In this document: positions 6,694-12,285 of the stretch, piece by piece
Numbering within the stretch: position 1 is the stretch's first letter
Layout of the letters: every line of letters starts with the position of its first letter
Source of the DNA: JALZAH01 sp051000755
GTDB taxonomy: Bacteria; Actinomycetota; Acidimicrobiia; Acidimicrobiales; Palsa-688
DNA length: 14,575 nt
Direction: 5' to 3'
Assembly: GCA_051000755.1 (NCBI GenBank)
Contig: JBPCNZ010000055.1
Location: 1-14,575, forward strand
Notes under the pieces: generated by a model
Seen by the model: the letters and a program-made list of their open reading frames with translations, nothing else
What the model was told of the DNA's origin: nothing
The model's database searches: none
Program-made: the position numbers and the translations under genes

Positions 6694-6711
6694 CCGAACC
6701 GAACGTGTGTC

Positions 6712-6738
6712 CATGGCGCAGGAAGCCCCTGCGCCATG
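6712..6738. terminator. Perfect 11-bp hairpin, likely bidirectional terminator
   Basis: CATGGCGCAGG (6712-6722) pairs perfectly with CCTGCGCCATG (6728-6738) across the loop AAGCC. It lies between the convergent micro-ORF and HAD gene, where a shared transcription end is expected. It lacks a T run, as is common in high-GC actinomycetes. A second small hairpin, CGAGC/GCTCG at 6794-6805, sits directly beyond the HAD stop codon. Confidence 0.6.
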
Positions 6739-6806
6739 ACCGCGCGTCCGGGCTCCGGGCCGGGCGCTGGTTGCGCCGTGGCCTGATGCCGTTCGAGCAG
6801 GCTCGT

Positions 6807-7697
6807 TCAGTGGGCCGGCGCCGGCGGGCGGTGCAGGTAATGCCAGGCGGTGACCCCTCCGGAGGCGGCGGCAACGGCGGCCAGGGCAGGAACGCGCCAG
6901 CGCCGCATCCGGCGGCCCCGGGGCCCATCGCCGGTCACGGCCTCTTGGGTCACGGCCTCTTGGGTGGCGGCTTCCCGCGTGGCGGCCTCTTGGGTGGCGG
7001 CTTCCCGTGTGGTGGCCTCGCTGGCGGGAAGGCCGAGGCGCTTGAACCGGCGGGTCTCCCAACCCCGGTCGACTGCCATGCGGCGCAGGGCCCGGTCGGG
7101 GTTGACGGCGACGGGGTGACCGACGGCCTCGAGCATCGGAACGTCGGTGGCCGAGTCCGAGTAGGCCCAGGAGTCGGCCAAGACGACGCCGTCGCGCCGG
7201 GCGAACTCGGCCACCGCCTTCGCCTTGGCTGGGCCGTAGACGTAACGGTCCATGCGGCCGGTGTAGAAGCCGTTGGCGTCGACCTCGGCCTGACTGGCTA
7301 TGGCGCCGTCGACGCCCAGCCGGGCCGCGAGGGGCCCGACGACCTCCTCGGGGGCGGCGGAGACCAGGTACACCCGATGACCGGCCCGGCGGTGGGACTC
7401 GATGGCGTCGAGGGCATCGGTGAAGACCACGGGGAGGATGACCGCATCGAGCTCCGATGCCACCACCCGCCGGACCAGGGCCTGATCCCATCCCTCGGTG
7501 ATCGCCAGGACGGAGCGCTGCAGGCGGGCCAGCTTCTTTGCCCCCGCACCGATGCGGACGAAGACCAGGTGGGTCCACGCGCCGCGTACGAGGGTCCGGC
7601 GGCGCAGGAGGCCCTGGCGGCGGAAGGCGGGGGCGAACGCCGCCATCGACGAGCGGGCGATGACGGTCTTGTCCACATCGAAGAATGCGGCCTGCAT
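6807..7697 (-). CDS. HAD-IB phosphatase with repeat linker and C-terminal membrane anchor
   Basis: A 296-residue HAD-superfamily subfamily IB hydrolase, probably a phosphomonoesterase. Motif I is FFDVDKT at 5-11, with nucleophile Asp7 and acid/base Asp9. Motif II lies in VYLVSAAPEEVVGPLA, and motif IV in YSDSATDVPMLEAVGHPVAVNPD, all standard for this subfamily. After the catalytic domain (to about residue 222) comes a linker of five-residue repeats of the type EA(A/T/V)T(Q/R), then a basic GRRMRRWR stretch and one hydrophobic helix (VPALAAVAAASGGVTAW) near the C-terminus. This suggests tail-anchoring with the enzyme in the cytoplasm. The ATG at 7697 is chosen because TACCGT lies seven bases upstream. 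An in-frame GTG at 7706 falls inside that box. The substrate is unknown. Confidence 0.88.
   Translation of the reverse strand: MQAAFFDVDKTVIARSSMAAFAPAFRRQGLLRRRTLVRGAWTHLVFVRIGAGAKKLARLQRSVLAITEGWDQALVRRVVASELDAVILPVVFTDALDAIESHRRAGHRVYLVSAAPEEVVGPLAARLGVDGAIASQAEVDANGFYTGRMDRYVYGPAKAKAVAEFARRDGVVLADSWAYSDSATDVPMLEAVGHPVAVNPDRALRRMAVDRGWETRRFKRLGLPASEATTREAATQEAATREAATQEAVTQEAVTGDGPRGRRMRRWRVPALAAVAAASGGVTAWHYLHRPPAPAH
6939..7028. repeat. 15-bp tandem repeat inside the HAD gene
   Basis: Units of 15 bp begin at 6939, 6954, 6969, 6984 and 6999, with a degraded sixth unit at 7014. Two sequence variants alternate (GGCCTCTTGGGTGGC and GGCTTCCCGCGTGGC types), implying expansion of a 30-bp unit. 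In the HAD frame each unit encodes (A/V/T)T(Q/R)EA. The repeat keeps the reading frame, so copy-number change would only lengthen or shorten the linker. Confidence 0.9.
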
Positions 7698-7704
7698 GGG
7701 GGTC

Positions 7705-7710
7705 ACGGTA
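7705..7710 (-). promoter_or_regulatory. -10 box TACCGT for leaderless HAD gene
   Basis: On the minus strand TACCGT lies seven bases before the ATG at 7697. It sits back-to-back with the sortase promoter region in a ~100-bp divergent spacer. Confidence 0.5.
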
Positions 7711-7742
7711 GCGTCCGCCCTCGCTCAGAGCCGTACGCCCAC

Positions 7743-7748
7743 TACCGT
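7743..7748 (+). promoter_or_regulatory. Probable -10 box TACCGT for sortase operon
   Basis: TACCGT precedes the sortase start by about 56 bases. The leader contains a GAGGAG ribosome binding site at 7793-7798. No -35 consensus is apparent. Confidence 0.4.
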
Positions 7749-7804
7749 TCGGGGGGTCAGGCCCGGGTCCGAACCGAGCGGGGATTCGCAGCGAGGAGCT
7801 GGTG

Positions 7805-8425
7805 GTGGAGAAGCTGATCGCATTCCTGAGTGGAAGCCGCAAGGCGCGACGGGCGCTCACGGCCAGCGCCGTGGTGCTGGTGGTGGCCGCCGCCGGCCTG
7901 ATCGGCTTCCCGGCCCTGACCAACGTGTTCCACAACAGCCTGCAGGACCGCCTGAGCCAGGGTCTCGGCAGCGCCGCCAACAAGAACGCCTACGAGCGGG
8001 GGACCCTTGGTGAGGGAGCGGCCCTGACCCGGATCATGATCCCCCACATCGGCGTCGACGCCGTGGTCGTCCAGGGCATCAGCGACAAGGCGCTCGAGGC
8101 CGGCTCGGGCCACTATCCCCAGACCCCGCTGCCCTGTACCACCGGCGACGTGGCCATCGCCGGTCACCGAACCACCTACGGCAAGCCGTTCGCCAACGTC
8201 GACCGCATCCGGCCCGGGGACCAGATCACCCTCGTGACGCCGGTCGGCTCGTGCGTCTACCGGGTCTCCCGGCCTCCGTTCGTGGTGGCCTTCAACGCGG
8301 TGAGCGTGGTGGACAACACCCCCGGGATCGCCACCCTGACCCTCACCGCCTGTCACCCGAAGGGGTCGGCGTCGCATCGCATGATCATCAAGGCTCAGAT
8401 GGTCAGCTCGGAGTACGCGGCGTGA
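7805..8425 (+). CDS. Class E sortase
   Basis: A 206-residue membrane-anchored cysteine transpeptidase acting outside the cell, joining or processing surface proteins (class E enzymes typically use LAXTG-type signals). An N-terminal helix (about 18-36, LTASAVVLVVAAAGLIGF) after a basic start anchors it. The sortase barrel follows, with the catalytic set visible: His121 in IAGHRTTYG, Cys183 in LTACHP and Arg192 in SHRMIIKA. Two further Cys (111 and 150) might form a disulfide. GAGGAG at 7793-7798 gives a 6-nt spacer to the GTG at 7805. The in-frame GTG at 7802 has only 3 nt and is less likely. The stop overlaps the next gene's GTG (GTGA, 8422-8425), tying it to the secreted FnIII-like protein. 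Confidence 0.93.
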   Translation: MEKLIAFLSGSRKARRALTASAVVLVVAAAGLIGFPALTNVFHNSLQDRLSQGLGSAANKNAYERGTLGEGAALTRIMIPHIGVDAVVVQGISDKALEAGSGHYPQTPLPCTTGDVAIAGHRTTYGKPFANVDRIRPGDQITLVTPVGSCVYRVSRPPFVVAFNAVSVVDNTPGIATLTLTACHPKGSASHRMIIKAQMVSSEYAA

Positions 8426-9681
8426 CGAGCGGCCGAGGCCGGGCCGCGTTCGGCCTCCTCGCCGGCGTCATGGTGGCGGTGGCCGCCGCCGCCCTGGGGA
8501 TGAGCCCGGCCGCCGCTGGTGCCCCTCCGGGGGGCCCGACGGCCGACACCGCGCCGTCGGCACCGGCCGCCCTGGCCCCGCCCAGCGTGGCGCTCACCCC
8601 GTGCAGCCCGCAGGGTGGGGCGTGCACGGTGGCGCCCACCAAGCTGGCGGTCACGTTCCCCGCCGGCACCGTTCCTCCGGGCACGGGAGGGGTGAACGTG
8701 GCCTGGACCACCACCGGACGGCCGGCGGGCACGGGCCCGGCCCAGCCTTCGGCATTCCTGACCATCTCCTCGGGAGCCTGTGCCCCAGGATCCGGTGGGA
8801 CCACGTGCAGCTGGGCCTGGCCCAAGCCGCTGGAGGCTCCCGGGTCCGCCGTGGTGCTCAACGGCGCCTACACGGTTGCATCGTGCTCCACAGCAACCAC
8901 CTGTGGTCCATCGTCGAATGTGTTGATCGCGGGACCGCCGGCCCCACCCGCAGGGGCGCGAGCGACAGGCCCGTCGTCATCGGTGACGGTGACCTGGTCG
9001 CCCGGGGTCGAGCCGGACCTGGCTGGCTACACCGTGACCCGGAACGACGTGGTGGAGTACACCTGCAACCTGCACGGGGCGACCCTTCCCGGCTCCGTTC
9101 CTTGCGGCCGGCTGGCGTACACCGACGGCCGGGGCGCGAGCGGCGTGGTCACCTATGGGATCCTGGCCAAGCGCTTCGGCGTGGACAGCAATCCCGCCCA
9201 CTATCTCAGCTCCTCCCCGGCCGTGGCCTCGGTCAACCTGGGGTCGGCGAGCACCAGCCGGCTGCCTCCGATCCCGGTGATCGGCATCCCCAGCTTCCCC
9301 CTGCCGGTGGCGCCGCCGACCACGTTGCCGAGGCCCGGGTCGGCGACAGCAGCCCCGACCACGACCGTCGACCCCGGATCGGGAGGCCTCGAGTACGGGC
9401 CCCAGGATCATGCCGGCGCCGCCGGACCGGCGCGCCGCGTGGGGGCGGGGCATGCCACCACCAACGTGTCGCGGCCCGCCCTGATCGCGGCCGGATTGCT
9501 GGTCCTGGCCCTGGCCGCCCACCTCTTGTACCTGCGGGGTGCTGTGGCCCGCTACCAGATGGCCCGTGGCGGTCCCGCCCCCCGCGCCGCCCATCGCCGG
9601 CGGCGGCCGCCGATGCGGGTGCAGTGGGGCCAGTGGCCGCCCCTGGTCCGTGACGGGGGCGATCTGTCCTCACCGGGGTAG
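8422..9681 (+). CDS. Secreted membrane-anchored protein with fibronectin-III-like domain
   Basis: A 419-residue surface protein. A signal peptide (about 1-34, ending SPAAAGA) leads to an extracellular part. Residues 50-170 are strand-rich and contain six Cys in close pairs (61/68, 120/129, 155/161). A fibronectin type III-like domain follows at about 172-275 (VTVTWSPGVEPDLAGYTVTRN) with another Cys pair at 215/228. A Pro/Thr-rich stretch (281-320) leads to one transmembrane helix (about 353-372) and a basic tail rich in Arg. No LPXTG or LAXTG signal precedes the helix, and the ~45-residue tail is longer than a sorting tail. GTG at 8422 overlaps the sortase stop. Adhesion, or partnership with the sortase, is inference. 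The TAG stop lies inside the -10 box of phoU. Confidence 0.85.
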   Translation: MTSGRGRAAFGLLAGVMVAVAAAALGMSPAAAGAPPGGPTADTAPSAPAALAPPSVALTPCSPQGGACTVAPTKLAVTFPAGTVPPGTGGVNVAWTTTGRPAGTGPAQPSAFLTISSGACAPGSGGTTCSWAWPKPLEAPGSAVVLNGAYTVASCSTATTCGPSSNVLIAGPPAPPAGARATGPSSSVTVTWSPGVEPDLAGYTVTRNDVVEYTCNLHGATLPGSVPCGRLAYTDGRGASGVVTYGILAKRFGVDSNPAHYLSSSPAVASVNLGSASTSRLPPIPVIGIPSFPLPVAPPTTLPRPGSATAAPTTTVDPGSGGLEYGPQDHAGAAGPARRVGAGHATTNVSRPALIAAGLLVLALAAHLLYLRGAVARYQMARGGPAPRAAHRRRRPPMRVQWGQWPPLVRDGGDLSSPG

Positions 9682-9684
9682 CAT
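9679..9684 (+). promoter_or_regulatory. -10 box TAGCAT for leaderless phoU
   Basis: TAGCAT lies six bases before the phoU ATG, and its first three bases are the TAG stop codon of the upstream gene. No ribosome binding site fits in the remaining gap. Confidence 0.5.
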
Positions 9685-9690
9685 CACGCC

Positions 9691-10392
9691 ATGGCCGAAG
9701 AGTTCCGAGTGGCCTACCACCAGCGCCTCGAGGAGATCGAGGCCAAGGTGATCCAGCTCTTCGCCCTCGTCGCCGAGGGCCTGGTCGCGGCGACCGACGG
9801 TCTGCTGTCGGGCGACCGGGAGGTGGTCAAGCTCCTGATGGAGCGCGAGGTCCTCATCGACACCCTCTACGTCGATGTCGAGGAGCTGGTCAACAGCCAG
9901 ATGGCGCTCCAGGCGCCGGTGGCCAAGGATCTGCGGTTCCTGCTGTCGGTGCTGCGGATCGTTCCCGAGTTGGAACGCAGCCACGACCTCGTTGAGCACA
10001 TCGCCCGGCGCGGCGCCCAGGGCCTCCGCGAGGAGTTGACGCCGCGCACCCGGGGCCTGGTCGAGCAGATGGGGTCCGTCGGGGCCGACATGTGGCGCTG
10101 CACGGCGGAGGCCTTTGCCGAGCGTGACCCGGTGGCAGCCAGCCATCTGCCCGAGCGTGACGACGAGATGGACGAGTTGCACTCGGCCCTGACCGCGGAG
10201 CTGGCCTCGGGGCGCATGGCGCTGCCGGTGGCCATGGAGATGGCGGTGGCCCGTTTCTTCGAACGTCTCGGTGACCATGCCGTCAACATCGCCCGGCGGG
10301 TCGTGTACCTGGCCGGGCCGGCCGCGGTCCCGGCGGCCGCCGCGGGCCTGGTGGGCCCGGGCGGCACCCAACCGCCCCCGGCAACGCCGTAG
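9691..10392 (+). CDS. phoU: PhoU-type phosphate signalling regulator
   Basis: A 233-residue cytoplasmic protein made of two PhoU three-helix repeats. PhoU proteins restrain phosphate uptake and the PhoR/PhoB-type response when phosphate is plentiful. The first repeat contains EVVKLLMEREVLIDTLYVDVEE and DLRFLLSVLRIVPELERSHDLVEHI (80-104). The second ends with the metal-binding-type motif FFERLGDHAVNIARRVVYL (189-207). The length is normal, apart from a Pro/Ala-rich C-terminal tail of about 25 residues. The ATG is supported by the TAGCAT box six bases upstream. No pst transporter or phoR/phoB-like genes are in the window, so partners must be elsewhere. Confidence 0.93.
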   Translation: MAEEFRVAYHQRLEEIEAKVIQLFALVAEGLVAATDGLLSGDREVVKLLMEREVLIDTLYVDVEELVNSQMALQAPVAKDLRFLLSVLRIVPELERSHDLVEHIARRGAQGLREELTPRTRGLVEQMGSVGADMWRCTAEAFAERDPVAASHLPERDDEMDELHSALTAELASGRMALPVAMEMAVARFFERLGDHAVNIARRVVYLAGPAAVPAAAAGLVGPGGTQPPPATP

Positions 10393-10395
10393 CGG

Positions 10396-10436
10396 GACGG
10401 AACGGGCGGGCGGCGGCAGGCTCCGGCCCGTCCGTC
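10396..10436 (+). terminator. Possible terminator hairpin after phoU
   Basis: GACGGAACGGGC (10396-10407) pairs with GCCCGTCCGTC (10426-10436) with one bulged A and an 18-base GC-rich loop. It starts a few bases after the phoU stop. There is no T tract. Confidence 0.45.
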
Positions 10437-10476
10437 ACGCGGCCGGCTCCGAAAGCGGCCAGACTCAGTACGTTGT

Positions 10477-10482
10477 TAGGGT
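10477..10482 (+). promoter_or_regulatory. Possible -10 box TAGGGT for STAS operon
   Basis: TAGGGT lies 44 bases before the ATG at 10526 in the phoU-STAS gap (10393-10525). I found no convincing -35 and no clear SigB/SigF-type pair (GTTT then GGGTA). Confidence 0.3.
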
Positions 10483-10525
10483 CCGGGAAGACCCCGAACC
10501 CGCAGGACCCAAGGAAGGACACGTC

Positions 10526-10864
10526 ATGGATCTCGGGTTGGAAGTTGACGACAGCCGGGCGCCGTACACCGTGCTGGCCGTCAAGGGCGAGGTGGATGTG
10601 TACACCGCGCCTCGCCTGCGCGAGAAGCTTGTCGAGTTGGCCACCGCCGGGAAGCATCAGATCATCGTCGACCTCGAAGAGGTGGACTTCCTTGATTCCA
10701 CCGGGCTGGGCGTGCTGGTCGGGGGCCTCAAGCGGCTCCGCAGCCACGACGGCGACCTGGGCCTGGTCTGCACCCAGAGCCGCATCCTCAAGGTGTTCGA
10801 GATCACCGGGCTGACCAAGGTGTTCTCGATCCAGGACTCGGTGGAAGCAGCGACGGCGAACTGA
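10526..10864 (+). CDS. Anti-sigma factor antagonist (STAS, SpoIIAA/RsbV type)
   Basis: A 112-residue single-domain STAS protein. In partner-switching it binds the anti-sigma kinase when unphosphorylated and so frees a sigma factor. The full STAS pattern is present: KGEVDVYTAPRLREKL, then IIVDLEEVDFLDSTGLGVLV, with the phosphorylatable Ser at residue 58 (DSTGLG), the same number as in Bacillus SpoIIAA. The C-terminal helix reads VFEITGLTKVFSI. The ATG follows AAGGAAGGA with a 6-nt spacer. Longer upstream readings would run back into phoU in another frame and are rejected. The anti-sigma kinase gene follows after 12 bases, so the two form an operon. Confidence 0.95.
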   Translation: MDLGLEVDDSRAPYTVLAVKGEVDVYTAPRLREKLVELATAGKHQIIVDLEEVDFLDSTGLGVLVGGLKRLRSHDGDLGLVCTQSRILKVFEITGLTKVFSIQDSVEAATAN

Positions 10865-10876
10865 GGCGCCGGCGTC

Positions 10877-11362
10877 GTGGAGACGGTCCTCGAGTTGGAG
10901 ATCCCGGCCCGGCCGGAGTACGTCGCCATCGTGCGGCTGGTGGTGTCGTCGCTGGCGGCCGCCCGTCGGGCCCTCGTCGACGAACGTCTGGATGACCTGA
11001 AGCTGGCCGTGTCCGAAGCGTGCACCAACGCCATGGAGGCTCACCGCAGTGTGGGCATCCAGGCGCCGGTGACCATCAGAGTCGTCGAGGGACCGGAACG
11101 ACTCGAGGTCCACGTGGACGACCGGGGCCCGGGCTTCGACCCCAAGCGCCTGGCGGAGCACCCCCCCGTCACCGACCCCGACCGCCTCAACTTCGAGCGT
11201 GGGCTCGGCATCCCTCTGATCCGCACGCTCGTCGACGACGTCGTCTTCGTCGCCACCGATCAGGGCACCAGCGCCCGGCTCATCCTCTTCGGCGGCCCGT
11301 CGGGAGACACCAACGACATGACCGTGGAGATCCTGAGGGCGGTCCTGTCCGAGGACGACTGA
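10877..11362 (+). CDS. Anti-sigma factor serine kinase (RsbW/SpoIIAB-like)
   Basis: A 161-residue GHKL-type ATP-binding protein, expected to hold a sigma factor inactive and to phosphorylate the neighbouring STAS protein on Ser58. The N box LAVSEACTNAMEAH places Glu47 and Asn51. The G1 box is DDRGPGF (81-87), and the G2 box with ATP lid is ERGLGIPLI (107-115). No histidine kinase dimerisation domain is present, in keeping with the RsbW class. It starts with GTG, 12 bases after the STAS stop; the ribosome binding site is weak. The last ~20 residues are acidic. No sigma factor gene is adjacent, so its target must be encoded elsewhere. Confidence 0.9.
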   Translation: METVLELEIPARPEYVAIVRLVVSSLAAARRALVDERLDDLKLAVSEACTNAMEAHRSVGIQAPVTIRVVEGPERLEVHVDDRGPGFDPKRLAEHPPVTDPDRLNFERGLGIPLIRTLVDDVVFVATDQGTSARLILFGGPSGDTNDMTVEILRAVLSEDD

Positions 11363-11434
11363 GCGCCCGCCGGTCGACTGGAGCCGTCCCGGGCGAGGAC
11401 ATTCCCCCCATCCGACATCGGAGAAGACGGGCCG

Positions 11435-11449
11435 GAACCCTCAGGGTTC
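11435..11449. repeat. Inverted repeat GAACCC-TCA-GGGTTC upstream of dtxR-like gene
   Basis: A perfect 6-bp inverted repeat with a 3-base centre, ending 15 bases before the -35 box. A second small one, TCCGA-CA-TCGGA, lies at 11411-11422. They could be an activator site or the end of the anti-sigma transcript. Confidence 0.5.
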
Positions 11450-11463
11450 AGGGTGCTGCGGTC

Positions 11464-11492
11464 TTGACTTTCGTCACATGAAAACTTATGGT
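11464..11492 (+). promoter_or_regulatory. Sigma70-type promoter with internal operator-like palindrome
   Basis: TTGACT (11464-11469), a 17-bp spacer and TATGGT (11487-11492) form the best -35/-10 pair in the window, in an unusually A/T-rich patch. Within it, TTTCGTCACATGAAA (11469-11483) is an imperfect 15-bp palindrome with perfect TTTC/GAAA ends. It is well placed to be an autoregulatory operator for the DtxR-family protein; that role is inference. Confidence 0.6.
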
Positions 11493-11508
11493 GCCGTCCG
11501 TCGAAATC

Positions 11509-12285
11509 ATGGATGCGGCCGTCAACAAGTCCGAACGTGAGACGTTGAAGTCGATCTGGCGGCTGACGTCGCGCCCCGGTGGCGATGGGGCGGCCCGGAC
11601 CGGCGACCTGGCCACGTCCCTGCGGGTGGCCCCGGGAACCATGACCGCCACCATCAAGCGGTTGGCCGATCAGGGCCTGGTGTCGCACACCCCCTACCGA
11701 GGTGTCGAGCTGACCGAGGAGGGGCGCAAGTTGGCCATGACCGTGGTCCGGCGCCACCGGGTCGTCGAACGGTTCCTGGCCGACATGCTCGGCTACAGCT
11801 GGTCCGAGGCCGACCGCCTGGCACCGACCTTCGAGCATCAACTGCCCCACGAGGTGGCCGAGCGGCTCTTCGTCGCCCTCCACCGGCCGGCGACGTGCCC
11901 GCACGGGTTCCCCATCCCCGGCAGCGGCAGCGAGGGCCTGCCCGAGATGCCACCCCTCTACGACCTCGAAGCGGGGGACCGGGCCACGGTGGCCCTGCCG
12001 GGGTCCACCGACCCCGACGTGGCCATCTTCCTCGACGGCCTCGGGCTGCGGCCGGGCGTCGAGGTCGAGATCCGCGAGAAACACCCCTTCGACGGCCCGC
12101 TCGTCGTGTCCGTCGACGGGCTGGACCGCACCATCGGGGAGAAGGTCGCCCGCCAGATCCTCGTTCGTGACATCACCGGGCCACGGGGCATCACCGACAC
12201 CGAGGGTTCGTCGGCGCAGAACGCCGGCGAGCCGAAAACCGCCAGACAACCAGGCCTTGAGGGCCGGAAGGAGAAGTCGGCATGA
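11509..12285 (+). CDS. DtxR/MntR-family metal-dependent regulator
   Basis: A 258-residue metal-sensing repressor. The winged-helix DNA-binding domain covers about 5-75 (TGDLATSLRVAPGTMTATIKRL then GLVSHTPYRGVELTEEG). The dimer and metal domain spans about 76-135, including RRHRVVERFL (His83, Glu87), FEHQL (Glu109, His110) and CPHGFPIP. A FeoA/SH3-like domain follows at about 150-222, then a non-conserved tail of about 35 residues. The residue three before Glu109, which is Cys in DtxR and Glu in MntR, is Pro106 here, so the metal site differs from both. The ATG at 11509 is chosen because an in-frame ATG at 11488 lies inside the -10 box. The stop overlaps the hppA start (ATGA), so the two are translationally coupled. 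Confidence 0.9.
   Translation: MDAAVNKSERETLKSIWRLTSRPGGDGAARTGDLATSLRVAPGTMTATIKRLADQGLVSHTPYRGVELTEEGRKLAMTVVRRHRVVERFLADMLGYSWSEADRLAPTFEHQLPHEVAERLFVALHRPATCPHGFPIPGSGSEGLPEMPPLYDLEAGDRATVALPGSTDPDVAIFLDGLGLRPGVEVEIREKHPFDGPLVVSVDGLDRTIGEKVARQILVRDITGPRGITDTEGSSAQNAGEPKTARQPGLEGRKEKSA

Noticed and set aside
6649..6700. Possible selenocysteine UGA with a SECIS-like hairpin at the end of the micro-ORF, beside selC
   Set aside because: The hairpin after the TGA is a plain GC stem with a 3-base loop. The downstream frame (Gly/Pro/Arg-rich, ending near 6785) does not look like protein, and no redox motif surrounds the TGA. Proximity to selC is not evidence, since selenoprotein genes are usually unlinked.
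6939..7028. CRISPR-like repeat array
   Set aside because: Units are 15 bp, directly abutting without spacers, in frame in the HAD gene, and there are no cas genes.
8422..9681. Sortase substrate anchored by a cell-wall sorting signal
   Set aside because: There is no LPXTG or LAXTG motif before the transmembrane helix, and the cytoplasmic tail is too long for a typical sorting signal.
10477..10500. SigB/SigF-type autoregulatory promoter upstream of the STAS gene
   Set aside because: A GGGT core is present, but the GTTT element and GGGTA spacing expected for these sigma factors are not found.
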